Assembly: GCF_947497025.1 (NCBI RefSeq)
Contig: NZ_CANMFC010000003.1
Span: forward strand, 248,001-312,000
Direction of reading: 5' to 3'
DNA from: an uncultured Kushneria sp.
GTDB lineage: Bacteria > Pseudomonadota > Gammaproteobacteria > Pseudomonadales > Halomonadaceae
Length of the DNA: 64,000 nt
In this document: positions 19,427 through 28,633 of the stretch, piece by piece
Numbering within the stretch: the stretch's first letter is position 1
Layout of the letters: each line of letters begins with the position of its first letter
Position numbers and translations under genes: made by a program
The notes under the pieces: model-generated
The model's input: the letters and a program-made list of their open reading frames with translations, nothing else
Told to the model about the DNA's origin: nothing
Databases searched by the model: none

Positions 19427-19861
19427 ATGCGTACTTCACTGGTTTCCATCGTTTCAGCTTTAGTGATTGCCACTACGACCGGCACGGCTATGGCTTCCTC
19501 TCAGGTTACACCCATGACGAACGGTCAGAGTACCGCCATGGCGCAAACCGATGCCAATGTCAGTCAGTCTCTCGATACTTCTGTTATGCCGCATCACACA
19601 GAGTTGAAAGGTCTTCCTTCTGCATCCAATGGTCATAGTACGGCCATGGCTGAGACATACGAGAGCATGCATCAGCCGCTGAATCGTCATGCTCATTCAA
19701 GCGTTGCCAGGGCTGACGGCAATCATGCATCACCCTTTGGCTACCATGGCCATAGCCCAGCCATGACAGACGCTCTTGCCAGCACTTCTCAGTCGATGAA
19801 CGCTGCATCAGCCATTCAGGTTGAGTTCGAGCAGGGTAGCGACCAGATGGTTATGAACTAA
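19427..19861 (+). CDS. Secreted protein with three internal repeats, unknown
   Basis: 144 residues. A signal peptide (about 1-23, ending TAMA) precedes a Ser/His/Met-rich chain with three copies of a 19-residue unit at about 32-50, 68-86 and 107-125. Their cores are NGQSTAMAQT, NGHSTAMAET and HGHSPAMTDA, each followed by a QSLD/QPLN/QSMN element. There are no cysteines. A perfect AGGAG site precedes the ATG and a terminator follows at 19903, so it is an expressed single-gene unit. Base composition is lower in G+C than neighbours. I do not recognise the family; metal binding through His/Met is a guess. Confidence 0.65.
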   Translation: MRTSLVSIVSALVIATTTGTAMASSQVTPMTNGQSTAMAQTDANVSQSLDTSVMPHHTELKGLPSASNGHSTAMAETYESMHQPLNRHAHSSVARADGNHASPFGYHGHSPAMTDALASTSQSMNAASAIQVEFEQGSDQMVMN

Positions 19862-19902
19862 GCGCTATTGGCGTAATTCTGATGACTATTGATGATTTCC
19901 TT

Positions 19903-19928
19903 GCCCGGCCATGGCGCCGGGTTTTTTA
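19903..19928 (+). terminator. Rho-independent terminator of the repeat-protein gene
   Basis: CCCGGC (19904-19909) and GCCGGG (19916-19921) with six T immediately after. Confidence 0.85.
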
Positions 19929-20044
19929 TTGCTCAAAGCTTTAATGACGCTGGAAATTTGTTGGAGATGTGATCGATCAATGTATTCAGAGCTATCCCTG
20001 TTTGCCGATAGCCTCCTGATACGATCAAAAGGCATGGCATCAAG

Positions 20045-20797
20045 ATGAGGGCAGTCAATTCATTACCGGTAAAGGGGCGGCGGCTGATTGAGTGGCTGGA
20101 TCGCACTCTGGCCTGGGCAATGCCCGGCTACTGCTGTTTCTGCCTGGCCGGTACGTTGGGTGATCAACCCTGGTGTGAGCGTTGCTTTACCGAATTACCA
20201 TGGCATACCAGCGCCTGTCCTCTGTGCAGCGAGCCACGGCCGTCGTCGGTGCCTGCCGACATGCCATGCGGTCATTGTCTGAAACAGCGGCCTGATTTTG
20301 ACCAGAGCTGGGTGCCTTTTCTTTATGAAGACGACATCGCAGGTCTGATCCAGCGCTTCAAGTTCAATGCCGACCGGCGGGCCGGTCAGATTCTTTTGCA
20401 GCTCATGGTGCAGGCCTTCAGGGCGCGTCATGGCCCTGGCCATGTGCAGGCCATCGTAACAGCGGATCTCCACCCCGGGCGTGCACGCGAGCGAGGGTTT
20501 GATCAAACCCTGTGGCTGGGCAGACGAATGGCCCGCGAACTTGACCTGTCCCTTTATCAGGCAACACGACGTCGCCTGACGCCAACACAGAGGGGACTAT
20601 CGCGCCCGGCTCGCAAACGTAACGTTCACCACGTTTATCAGGTGACGTCACCACTGCCGGCACATGTTTTGCTGCTTGATGACGTCATGACCACAGGCGC
20701 CACACTCGAGGCGCTCTCCAGTGCCTGTCGAAAACAGGGAGCCGCCCATGTCACCGCCGGCGCGGTTGCCCGTACCCCGGCGGGTCGCGCAATCTGA
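20045..20797 (+). CDS. comF: ComF-family phosphoribosyltransferase-like protein
   Basis: 250 residues. The N-terminal zinc-binding module has CCFC, then CERC, CPLC and CGHC pairs (residues about 30-80). The C-terminal type I PRTase fold carries the PRPP loop VLLLDDVMTTGATL (about 216-229) and the typical DLHPGRARERGFDQ and RNVHHVY segments. ComF is needed for DNA uptake in several naturally competent bacteria, though its exact role is unclear. No other competence genes are near. It precedes srkA by 33 bases and is probably cotranscribed with it. Confidence 0.9.
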   Translation: MRAVNSLPVKGRRLIEWLDRTLAWAMPGYCCFCLAGTLGDQPWCERCFTELPWHTSACPLCSEPRPSSVPADMPCGHCLKQRPDFDQSWVPFLYEDDIAGLIQRFKFNADRRAGQILLQLMVQAFRARHGPGHVQAIVTADLHPGRARERGFDQTLWLGRRMARELDLSLYQATRRRLTPTQRGLSRPARKRNVHHVYQVTSPLPAHVLLLDDVMTTGATLEALSSACRKQGAAHVTAGAVARTPAGRAI

Positions 20798-20830
20798 TAG
20801 CATGGCGCCTTCTGTATGTGGAGGTGGTTA

Positions 20831-21808
20831 ATGGTGGCTCATCCCTTTGAACAGCTCGACCCGGCGCGCATTGTGGCCGCCATAGAGGCGCAGGGCTTTT
20901 GTACCGAAGGCGAGCCCTTTGCCCTCAACAGCTACGAGAACCGGGTCTTTTTATGGCGTGATGATCAAAATCAGCGCTTTATCGTCAAGTTTTACCGGCC
21001 CGATCGTTTCGGGGATGCCGCCATTCTGGAAGAGCATGCCTTTGTCGATGAGCTCCATGCCGCCGGGTGTCCGGTCAATCGACTCTGGCATAACGATCTG
21101 GGTGATACGCTGCATCACCATGACGGCTTTCGGCTTGCCATCTTTTATTTCGTGCCGGGGCAGGCGCCGGAGCTGGATAATCCCGAACATCTTTTTGCCC
21201 TGGGCGGCATGATCGGGCAAATGCATGCCATTGCCCGGCGCAAACCCTTTGTGCATCGATCCATCCTGCGGCCACACGCCATTGCACAAGAAAGCCTTGA
21301 AAGCATTCGCGCCAGTCAATGGCTCACTGCGCGTCAGCGTCGTGCCCATGAGCGAATCAGTCAGGCGTTGCTGGATATGTTGCCTGAAAAGGCCTGGCCG
21401 GATGATGCCTTTCAGCGCGTTCATGGCGACTGTCATCTAGGCAATATGCTGGGGCGGGCAAGCCATTTCACGCTGGTGGACTTTGACGACTGTGTCATGG
21501 CCCCGGCGGTTCAGGATCTCTGGATGCTGTTGACCGGAGAGGATGCGCCTTCCTGGCAGGCGCAGCTGGCAGAATTGATCGAAGGGTATGAAGAGCACTG
21601 CACGCTGGACAGGCGCCAGCTTGAGTGGATTGAACAGCTACGAACGCTTCGTCTGGTGCGCTATAGTGCCTGGCTGGTGGAGCGCTGGAGCGACCCGGCC
21701 TTCCCCCGGGCCTTTCCCTGGCTTGCCAGTGAGCACTACTGGGATCAGCATATCAGGACCCTCGAACAGCAGCGTGTTGCTCTGTCATCACCTCGCTGGC
21801 TGGCGTGA
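20831..21808 (+). CDS. srkA: Stress response kinase A (SrkA/RdoA/YihE)
   Basis: An aminoglycoside-phosphotransferase-fold Ser/Thr kinase that protects E. coli from stress-induced death. 325 residues from ATG at 20831, which has GGAGG upstream; an earlier in-frame start lacks it. The ATP-site segment LNSYENRVF and FIVKFYRP lie near residues 30-60, the catalytic loop is VHGDCHLGNML (about 198), and the metal-binding segment is LVDFDDCVMAPAVQDLWMLL. Close to E. coli SrkA throughout. In E. coli srkA precedes dsbA; here it follows comF. Confidence 0.93.
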   Translation: MVAHPFEQLDPARIVAAIEAQGFCTEGEPFALNSYENRVFLWRDDQNQRFIVKFYRPDRFGDAAILEEHAFVDELHAAGCPVNRLWHNDLGDTLHHHDGFRLAIFYFVPGQAPELDNPEHLFALGGMIGQMHAIARRKPFVHRSILRPHAIAQESLESIRASQWLTARQRRAHERISQALLDMLPEKAWPDDAFQRVHGDCHLGNMLGRASHFTLVDFDDCVMAPAVQDLWMLLTGEDAPSWQAQLAELIEGYEEHCTLDRRQLEWIEQLRTLRLVRYSAWLVERWSDPAFPRAFPWLASEHYWDQHIRTLEQQRVALSSPRWLA

Positions 21809-21902
21809 TGTAGTGCCAATACGGCTTCCGGCCTGACCGGAATTGAAACATGCCACGGTGTCCTTGCGGGCGCTGGATATACCCGAAACGCAGGAAAGAA
21901 AC

Positions 21903-22457
21903 ATGAGTCAGGAGATGGAAAACCACTATCGTGAGATCCTTTCGGCGCTGGGTGAAGATCCCGAGCGTGAAGGACTTCAGGACACGCCGGCACGTGCTGC
22001 CAAGGCGATGCAGTACCTGACGCACGGCTATCAGCAAAGCCTTGGCGATATCGTCAACGACGCCGTGTTTTCATCGGATACCGATGAGATGGTGATCGTG
22101 AAGGACATCGAGCTCTATTCGATGTGCGAACATCATATGCTGCCCTTTATCGGCAAGTGCCATATTGGCTATCTCCCGCGCGGCAAGGTGCTGGGGCTTT
22201 CCAAGTTTGCCCGAATCGTGGACATGTATGCCCGCCGTTTGCAGATCCAGGAAGAGCTGACGCGTCAGATTGCCAATGCCGTACTGGATGCCACCGATGC
22301 CCGCGGTGTTGGGGTCATCGTTGAAGCGCGTCACATGTGCATGATGATGCGCGGTGTCCAGAAGCAGAACTCCAGCATGAAGACCTCGGTCATGCTGGGA
22401 GACTTTCGTGACAACCTGTCGACACGTCAGGAGTTTTTGACGCTCGTCCATAACTGA
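21903..22457 (+). CDS. folE: GTP cyclohydrolase I
   Basis: Makes 7,8-dihydroneopterin triphosphate from GTP, the first step to tetrahydrofolate. 184 residues from ATG at 21903 with AGGAAAG upstream. The zinc ligands are visible in CEHHMLPF and HMCMMMRG, and [15 protein letters not shown] and LTRQIANAV are family segments. It is the zinc-dependent type IA enzyme. No other folate genes adjoin. Confidence 0.95.
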   Translation: MSQEMENHYREILSALGEDPEREGLQDTPARAAKAMQYLTHGYQQSLGDIVNDAVFSSDTDEMVIVKDIELYSMCEHHMLPFIGKCHIGYLPRGKVLGLSKFARIVDMYARRLQIQEELTRQIANAVLDATDARGVGVIVEARHMCMMMRGVQKQNSSMKTSVMLGDFRDNLSTRQEFLTLVHN

Positions 22458-22580
22458 TATCCATTGCGTGACCCCCGGTCAGGTGACTCATGGAGGTAAC
22501 GGTTCTCCTGTTCAGTGGCATGTCCTATGCTTGGGCCTATCCCGCGTGCTTCAGGGACTTCAAGCTGACAGGAGAACGAC

Positions 22581-24038
22581 ATGGATACGTTAAACGATAA
22601 AAGCCTTTTCAGGCCCTTTGCCTACATCGACGGTAACTGGGTCGCGGCCGATAGCGGCGAGCAGATCGAGGTCGATAACCCTGCCACGGGTGAGATCATC
22701 GCCCGAGTACCCCGCTTGGGTGCCGTCGAGGCACGACGCGCCATTGAGGCGGCACATGCTGCTTTCCCGGACTGGCGCGGCCGCACTGCCATTGAACGGG
22801 CTGATATCCTTTATCGCTGGTATGAGTTGATGATCGAGCACAAGCGCGATCTCGGCCGCATCATGACGCTTGAACAGGGCAAGCCCGTGGCAGAAGCCGA
22901 GGGCGAAATTGTCTATGCCGCCAGTTTCATGCGCTGGTTTGCCGAAGAGGCGCGACGTGTCTATGGCGATACCATTCCCGGGACGAAAGCCAATCAGCGC
23001 ATCATGGTGCTCAAACAGCCGGTGGGCGTGGTAGGGGCCATTACACCCTGGAACTTTCCTTCTTCCATGATTACCCGCAAGGCGGCGGCCGCGCTGGCCG
23101 CAGGCTGCCCGATCGTGATCAAGCCGGCCGGACAAACGCCGCTGTCGGCGACTGCGCTGGCGGTGCTGGCCGAGCGCGCGGGTGTGCCGCGCGGGGTATT
23201 CAACGTCCTGCCGGGCAGCGCCAGCGATATTGGCAAGGCCATGACCGAATCAACACTGGTACGCAAGATCACCTTTACCGGCTCCACGGAGGTCGGTCGA
23301 AAGCTGATGTCTCAGGCCTCGACCCACATTCAGAAGGTGTCGCTGGAGCTGGGCGGTAACGCACCCTTTATCGTGTTTGATGACGCTGATCTGGATGCGG
23401 CGGTGGCCGGCGCCATGGCGTCCAAGTTTCGTAATGCGGGGCAGACCTGCATCTGTACCAATCGCTTTCTGGTGCAGTCGGGGGTCATCAATGCCTTTTG
23501 CGAAAAGCTGGCGGCGGCGATGAACGGCGAGCTGGTCGTGGGTAACGGGATGGACGATGGCGTCAACATCGGCCCCATGATCGACGACAGCGCGGTTAAC
23601 AAGGTGCATGAGCATGTTCAGGACGCTATCGACAAGGGCGGTGAGCTCATGATCGGCGGCCATCAGCACACGCTGGGCGGTCGCTTCTATCAACCCACCC
23701 TCATCAACGGCGCTGATGCGTCGATGAAGGTAGCCTCTGAAGAAACCTTCGGGCCATTGGCAGCCGTTTTTCCCTTTGACGATGAGGCGCAGGCGATCAG
23801 CATGGCCAACGATACCGAGTTTGGTCTGGCGGCCTATTTCTATACGCGTGATGCCGGACGCATCTGGCGTGTAGGTGAAGCGCTTGAATATGGCATCGTG
23901 GGGGTCAATGAAGGGCTTGTTTCCAACGCTGCGGCACCGTTTGGCGGCATGAAGGAGTCTGGACTGGGTCGTGAAGGCTCACATTATGGTCTGGAGGAGT
24001 ATATGGAAACAAAGTATCTGTGCATGACGATCGATTGA
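22581..24038 (+). CDS. gabD: NADP-dependent succinate-semialdehyde dehydrogenase
   Basis: Oxidises succinate semialdehyde to succinate, the final step of the GABA shunt. 485 residues, the GabD length. PWNFPSSMITRKAAAALAAGC is the cofactor-binding region (about 150), the general base lies in LELGGNAPFIVF (about 256), the nucleophile in GQTCICTNRF (about 290), and the C-terminus has GLEEYMETKYLC. A CAGGAG site precedes the ATG. There is no gabT partner here, so the substrate source is elsewhere. Related glutarate-semialdehyde enzymes are hard to exclude by sequence. Confidence 0.88.
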   Translation: MDTLNDKSLFRPFAYIDGNWVAADSGEQIEVDNPATGEIIARVPRLGAVEARRAIEAAHAAFPDWRGRTAIERADILYRWYELMIEHKRDLGRIMTLEQGKPVAEAEGEIVYAASFMRWFAEEARRVYGDTIPGTKANQRIMVLKQPVGVVGAITPWNFPSSMITRKAAAALAAGCPIVIKPAGQTPLSATALAVLAERAGVPRGVFNVLPGSASDIGKAMTESTLVRKITFTGSTEVGRKLMSQASTHIQKVSLELGGNAPFIVFDDADLDAAVAGAMASKFRNAGQTCICTNRFLVQSGVINAFCEKLAAAMNGELVVGNGMDDGVNIGPMIDDSAVNKVHEHVQDAIDKGGELMIGGHQHTLGGRFYQPTLINGADASMKVASEETFGPLAAVFPFDDEAQAISMANDTEFGLAAYFYTRDAGRIWRVGEALEYGIVGVNEGLVSNAAAPFGGMKESGLGREGSHYGLEEYMETKYLCMTID

Positions 24039-24070
24039 TTGCGGTCATATCAAAGGTCATGCTCATTATC

Positions 24071-24098
24071 AAAAACCCCGCTGCGGCGGGGTTTTTGA
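24071..24098. terminator. Bidirectional terminator between gabD and the small peptide gene
   Basis: AAAAACCCCGC and GCGGGGTTTTT around a short loop: a symmetrical stem with A- and T-runs on both sides. It ends gabD from the left and the convergent 49-codon gene at 24144 from the right. Confidence 0.88.
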
Positions 24099-24143
24099 CG
24101 ATTTAACGACTCATCACCCTTTAACGCTGCAGGGATTCGAGGC

Positions 24144-24293
24144 TCAGGAACACATGCTGCCCTGTGCCGGGGTGAACCACCAGCTATGTTCGCTGGCATA
24201 AGCGTAGGTGCCGGCTGTCGTCACGATCGTGATCGCCACGGCAAAGGTGATTTTCTTGATGGTCAAACCCTTGAGAGACAGTGCCTTCCACAT
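24144..24293 (-). CDS. 49-residue exported peptide, unknown
   Basis: A short open frame, ATG at 24293 to TGA at 24144, with a CCGGAG site 8-12 bases upstream and a shared terminator 46 bases downstream. The peptide starts MWKALSLKGLTIKK, continues with a hydrophobic stretch (about 15-30, FAVAITIVTTAG), has a signal-peptidase-like AYAS, and ends in a short hydrophilic tail with one cysteine (SMCS). It could be a signal peptide plus a 16-residue mature peptide, or a single-span membrane protein. No family was recognised. Confidence 0.5.
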   Translation of the reverse strand: MWKALSLKGLTIKKITFAVAITIVTTAGTYAYASEHSWWFTPAQGSMCS

Positions 24294-24479
24294 GCGAGTT
24301 TACTCCGGACAATTTTTTTAGTTTTTTTGCCATCGCAGGTCATTGCTGCCGACACTGCCCGGGCCATGCATTATTGCCCGGGAAAATATGATGGCACTGT
24401 GCCGTTTGGGTTGAGTTCGATTTCAGCAGGGAATTTTTTCTCAAATGAGTGCCACGCACGGGCCACGCGGATGGGGCAT

Positions 24480-24511
24480 AAAAAAGGGCCGCCATCACAG
24501 GAGGGCGGCCC
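24480..24511 (-). terminator. Rho-independent terminator of purH
   Basis: On the minus strand GGGCCGCC and GGCGGCCC form an 8-base stem (24486-24493 with 24504-24511) followed by a T-run. It lies 25 bases after the purH stop. Confidence 0.88.
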
Positions 24512-24535
24512 TCTCGTCAAGCAGGTGAAACGAGG

Positions 24536-26149
24536 TTAATGCCGGAAATGACGCATGCCGGTAAAGACCATGGCCATGCCGGCCTCATCGGCGGCCTTGA
24601 TGACTTCTTCATCGCGCATGGAGCCGCCTGGCTGAATCACTGCCGTGATGCCGGCCGCAGCAGCATTATCGATGCCGTCACGAAACGGAAAGAAGGCATC
24701 CGATGCCATAACGCTGCCCTTGACCTCAAGGCCGGCGTGCTCTGCCTTGATGCCTGCAATGCGTGCAGAGTTGACCCGGCTCATCTGGCCGGCGCCCACG
24801 CCCACGGTCTGACCGTTGCGGGCATAGACAATAGCGTTGGATTTCACAAACTTGGCCACCTTCCAGGCAAACAGCAGATCGTCAAGTTCGTCGGCTGAGG
24901 GACTGCGCTGAGTGACGGTGCGAAGGTCATCGGCAGTGACCATGCCATCATCGCGTGATTGCACCAGCAGGCCGCCGGTCACTCGCTTGTAGTCAAAGCT
25001 CTCAACGGCGCCTTCAGGCCATGCGCCGCATTCCAGCAGACGCACGTTTTTCTTGTCGGCCACGGCCTGACGGGCCGCATCGCTGACAGTCGGGGCAATA
25101 ATGACTTCGACAAACTGGCGCTCGACGATGGCAGCAGCCGTCTCGCCGTCGAGTTCGCGGTTAAAGGCAATGATGCCGCCAAAAGCCGATTCGCTGTCGG
25201 TGGCAAAGGCGAGCTCATAGGCGCTTTTAAGCTGACCATCACGGCTGATGCCCACACCGCAGGGATTGGCATGCTTGACGATGACACAGGCGGGCGCGTC
25301 AAAACCCTTGACGCATTCCAGTGCGGCGTCGGTGTCCGCCACATTGTTATAGGACAACGCCTTGCCCTGTAGCTGAACGGCGCTGGCGATGCTGCCCGGC
25401 GCCGGTTCGCGCTCGGTATAAAAGGCCGCCTGCTGATGCGGGTTCTCGCCGTAGCGCATCTGCTGGCGCTTGTGGAACTGTGTCGACCAGGTGCGGGGCA
25501 GGGCAGATGTCTCGCTGTCACCGGCTTCGACGATGCCACCCAGATAGCTGGCAATGGCGGCGTCGTAGCCTGCCGTATGCTCAAAGGCCTTGACTGCCAG
25601 ATCAAAGCGCAGGGCGTGATCGGTGCCCTGGTCTGCGCCTTCCAGCGACTCAAGCACGCGCGTGTAATCGACCGGGTCTACCACGATGGTGGTGTGGGCA
25701 TGATTCTTGGCGCAGGCACGCACCATGGTAGGTCCGCCGATATCGATGTTTTCGATGGCGCGTGCCAGCGTGCAGGTCGGATCCGCCACGGTCTCCTCAA
25801 AGGGGTAGAGATTAACCACCACCATGTCGATCGGGGCAATATCATGCTCTGCCATGATCGCATCATCCTGGCCGCGACGGCCCAGAATGCCGCCGTGAAT
25901 GCGCGGATGCAGGGTCTTGACCCGGCCGTCCATGATTTCGGGAAATCCCGTGTGTTCGGATACCTCGGTAACGGCAATACCCTGTTCATTAAGAAGGCGC
26001 CAGGTGCCGCCGGTAGACAGGATCTCGACGCCAAGGGCTGCAAGGCGGCGGGCGAAGTCCACAATGCCTTCCTTGTTGGAGACACTGATCAGGGCACGGC
26101 GAATCGGCAGGCAGGCGTTGGATATTGCAGTCTCGTCTTGATGAGTCAT
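24536..26149 (-). CDS. purH: Bifunctional AICAR formyltransferase / IMP cyclohydrolase
   Basis: Catalyses the last two steps of IMP synthesis. 537 residues from ATG at 26149 with GGAAACC upstream. The N-terminal MGS-like cyclohydrolase domain (about 10-160) has [21 protein letters not shown] and GRVKTLHP. The formyltransferase domain begins near 205 and contains [10 protein letters not shown] and the catalytic [10 protein letters not shown]. It lies 53 bases after fis, the last gene of dusB-fis, and may be partly cotranscribed with it. A purH-next-to-fis arrangement is common in pseudomonads. Confidence 0.97.
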   Translation of the reverse strand: MTHQDETAISNACLPIRRALISVSNKEGIVDFARRLAALGVEILSTGGTWRLLNEQGIAVTEVSEHTGFPEIMDGRVKTLHPRIHGGILGRRGQDDAIMAEHDIAPIDMVVVNLYPFEETVADPTCTLARAIENIDIGGPTMVRACAKNHAHTTIVVDPVDYTRVLESLEGADQGTDHALRFDLAVKAFEHTAGYDAAIASYLGGIVEAGDSETSALPRTWSTQFHKRQQMRYGENPHQQAAFYTEREPAPGSIASAVQLQGKALSYNNVADTDAALECVKGFDAPACVIVKHANPCGVGISRDGQLKSAYELAFATDSESAFGGIIAFNRELDGETAAAIVERQFVEVIIAPTVSDAARQAVADKKNVRLLECGAWPEGAVESFDYKRVTGGLLVQSRDDGMVTADDLRTVTQRSPSADELDDLLFAWKVAKFVKSNAIVYARNGQTVGVGAGQMSRVNSARIAGIKAEHAGLEVKGSVMASDAFFPFRDGIDNAAAAGITAVIQPGGSMRDEEVIKAADEAGMAMVFTGMRHFRH

Positions 26150-26201
26150 GAGGTTTCCGTGGCAGGCAGTAAGCGTGTCGTGCACAAGCAGCACATCGGG
26201 C

Positions 26202-26498
26202 TCAGATCAGATCGTACTGCTTGAGCTTCTTGCGCAGTGTTCCGCGGTTAAGGCCCAGCATCTGTGAGGCCAGGGTCTGGTTACCGCGGGTATGGTCCAT
26301 CACCGAGCGCAAAAGCGGGGCTTCTACCTCGGCCATGACCATGTTGTAAAGGTCGGTTACGTTTTCGCCATCAAGATGGGAAAAATAAAGCGACATGGCC
26401 TGATCAACCGCCTCGCGCAGCGTACGTGACTGCGACGGATGCTGGTGAAGCTGGATGGGGGATTCACCCGGGTGATCAGACAATGGATGACTACTCAT
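26202..26498 (-). CDS. fis: Nucleoid-associated regulator Fis
   Basis: A 98-residue DNA-bending protein that activates rRNA promoters and organises the nucleoid in fast growth. The C-terminal helix-turn-helix ([20 protein letters not shown], then [11 protein letters not shown]) is nearly that of E. coli Fis. The N-terminal beta-hairpin region is the variable part. The ATG overlaps the dusB stop by four bases, the usual dusB-fis pairing. Confidence 0.96.
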   Translation of the reverse strand: MSSHPLSDHPGESPIQLHQHPSQSRTLREAVDQAMSLYFSHLDGENVTDLYNMVMAEVEAPLLRSVMDHTRGNQTLASQMLGLNRGTLRKKLKQYDLI

Positions 26499-27508
26499 GC
26501 GGCACGCGTTCCATCTATATGGGCGAACGGAGAATTTTCGGCAAAAAGCTCTTTCAGGTAGCGCTGCTGCTCATCGCAATGTTCAAGGGTGTTGAATTCA
26601 CGACGCCAGTGTTCGCCATGTTCTGCGCAGGCGAGATACCACCCAATATGCTTGCGCGCGATACGCACACCCATGTACTCGCCGTACAGCGCATAAAGGG
26701 CTTCCAGATGGTCGGTCATGACATCGGCGCGCTCAACGGCGGTTGGTGGTGGCAGGAAGTTGCCACTTTCAAGATAGTGCTCGATCTCGCGAAAGATCCA
26801 GGGGTTGCCCTGTGCTGCGCGTCCGACCATCACCGCATCGGCACCGGTATAGGCCAGCACCTGATGTGCCTTTTCCGGGCCATCAATATCGCCATTGGCA
26901 AACACCGGTATGGAGAGCTCGGATTTGATCCGGGCGATGGTGTCGTACTCGGCCTGTCCCTGGTAGCGCTGCTCGCGGGTACGGCCATGAACGCTCAGCG
27001 CCGCAATACCGGCGGATTCTGCCATACGAGCGATGGTGAGCGCGTTGCGGGTCTGATCACACCAGCCGGTACGAATCTTGAGCGTCACGGGAATCTCCAC
27101 GGCGCTGACCACGCGCTCAAGGATATCGGCCACCAGGGCTTCATCGCGCATCAGGGCCGAGCCTGCCGCCTTGTTGCAGACCTTCTTGGCCGGGCAGCCC
27201 ATATTGATGTCGATGATTTCAGCACCGTTATCGGCATTGACGCGGGCGGCGTCTGCCAGCATGGCGGCATCGCCGCCGGCAATCTGGACCGAACGGGGGC
27301 CGGGCTCGCCACTATGGTCAAGGCGCAGGCGTGACTTGGGCGTGTGCCACAGTCGCTTGTCGGCCGTCACCATTTCAGACACCACCAGGCCTGCGCCCAG
27401 CTTTCTACAAAGCTGGCGAAAGAGGCGATCGGTGATTCCCGCCATGGGCGCAAGAATAACGCGCCCGGCCAGCCGGTGAGGGCCGATACAGGGCAGTCCG
27501 CTAACCAT
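26495..27508 (-). CDS. dusB: tRNA-dihydrouridine synthase B
   Basis: An FMN- and NADPH-dependent enzyme that reduces specific uridines in the tRNA D-loop. 337 residues from ATG at 27508; a longer open frame to 27637 is arginine-rich and not conserved. The TIM barrel opens APMAGITDRLFR, the catalytic cysteine is in INMGCPAKKV (about 100), and LKIRTGW, SVHGRTREQ and GRAAQGNPWIF bind FMN and RNA. It overlaps fis (ATGA). Confidence 0.96.
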   Translation of the reverse strand: MVSGLPCIGPHRLAGRVILAPMAGITDRLFRQLCRKLGAGLVVSEMVTADKRLWHTPKSRLRLDHSGEPGPRSVQIAGGDAAMLADAARVNADNGAEIIDINMGCPAKKVCNKAAGSALMRDEALVADILERVVSAVEIPVTLKIRTGWCDQTRNALTIARMAESAGIAALSVHGRTREQRYQGQAEYDTIARIKSELSIPVFANGDIDGPEKAHQVLAYTGADAVMVGRAAQGNPWIFREIEHYLESGNFLPPPTAVERADVMTDHLEALYALYGEYMGVRIARKHIGWYLACAEHGEHWRREFNTLEHCDEQQRYLKELFAENSPFAHIDGTRAA

Positions 27509-27602
27509 TGAAAGCTTTATCCGAAAAAGGGAGAGACATGATAGCGACCTGAGCGCCGATCTTGAAGGGCCAGGTCGCGTTGCTTCGCCGAAAGAACGGG
27601 CT

Positions 27603-28523
27603 TTAGCCGGCCTCACGTGGGCGATAGCCTTCCACACAAACCCAGCCTTCGCGCTCGCGCGGCTCGTTCATGTGGAGCCCCTGGTCACGATAGGCCTCAA
27701 CAATATCGTTGGCCTGGTGCGACAGAATGCCCGAGAGCGCTAGGCGTCCGCCTGCCACGACATATCCGGCAATCATGGGGGCAAGTTCCATCAGCGGCCC
27801 GGCCAGAATGTTGGCGACCACCACTTCAAAGCGATCGTCCGGGGCCTGTTCGGACAGATAGAGATCGAAATCCTGTTCGGCGATCTCGTTGCGCCCGGCA
27901 TTGTCCCGGCTGGCCAGCAGAGCCTGCGGATCAATGTCGGTACCTACGGCGTGGGCCGCGCCGAGCTTAAGCGCTGCGATAGCCAGAATGCCTGAGCCGC
28001 AGCCGATGTCGATCAGGCGTTTCTGATCAAGTTCACCGGCCACGGCCAGCTCATCAAGCCATTGCAGGCACAGCGCGGTGGTTGGGTGAGTTCCGGTGCC
28101 AAAGGCAAGCCCCGGGTCGAGCATCAGATTGACCGCGTCGCTCTCCGGCGGATCGAACCAGCTGGGCACGATCCACAGACGCTGCCCCATTTTCATGGGT
28201 TCAAAGCCGTCCATCCATTCGCGACTCCAGTCACGGTCTTCCAGCACTTCGTATTCGATCTCGGGGCAGGGCTCGTCAACGGCAACGCTTGCCCAGTGCT
28301 CGCGCACCCGTGCGATCATGTCGCTGACGCCTTCAAGATCGTCATAAAGCCCGGTCAGAACGGTCTGATTCCACAGCGGTGTGGTGCCGCGTTCGGGCTC
28401 GAATACCGGGTCGTCGACGGCGTCTTCAAGCGTAATGGCCTGAGCACCCTCATCGGTTAGAAGCTCTTCGAGCAGTTCGGCGTGTTCCGGCGCGATACGC
28501 GCCTTGAGTTGAAGCCAGGCCAT
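27603..28523 (-). CDS. prmA: Ribosomal protein L11 methyltransferase
   Basis: Trimethylates lysines and the N-terminus of ribosomal protein L11. 306 residues. An N-terminal substrate-binding domain (1-60, MAWLQLKARI start) is followed by a linker and the SAM-binding domain with DPGLAFGTGTHPTT, LIDIGCGSGILAIAA (about 170) and NILAGPLMELAP; the usual NILANPL has Gly for Asn. It lies between accC and dusB on the same strand. Confidence 0.95.
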   Translation of the reverse strand: MAWLQLKARIAPEHAELLEELLTDEGAQAITLEDAVDDPVFEPERGTTPLWNQTVLTGLYDDLEGVSDMIARVREHWASVAVDEPCPEIEYEVLEDRDWSREWMDGFEPMKMGQRLWIVPSWFDPPESDAVNLMLDPGLAFGTGTHPTTALCLQWLDELAVAGELDQKRLIDIGCGSGILAIAALKLGAAHAVGTDIDPQALLASRDNAGRNEIAEQDFDLYLSEQAPDDRFEVVVANILAGPLMELAPMIAGYVVAGGRLALSGILSHQANDIVEAYRDQGLHMNEPREREGWVCVEGYRPREAG

Positions 28524-28566
28524 GAAGCCTCCTGCAAGCCGGGTGAGAGACAGTCATGACTGCCAA

Positions 28567-28599
28567 AAGCATCAGGGGGCGATGCAATCGCCCCCTGAT
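28567..28599 (-). terminator. Terminator-like hairpin after accC
   Basis: ATCAGGGGGCGAT (28571-28583) and ATCGCCCCCTGAT (28587-28599) form a perfect 13-base stem with a 3-base loop. Read on the minus strand it is followed by GCTTTTGG, a short T-run. It probably ends accBC transcription before prmA, or strongly reduces read-through. Confidence 0.75.
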
Positions 28600-28633
28600 G
28601 GGTCCTGAAGGGTATCGTCGCTATCCGTGGGCG

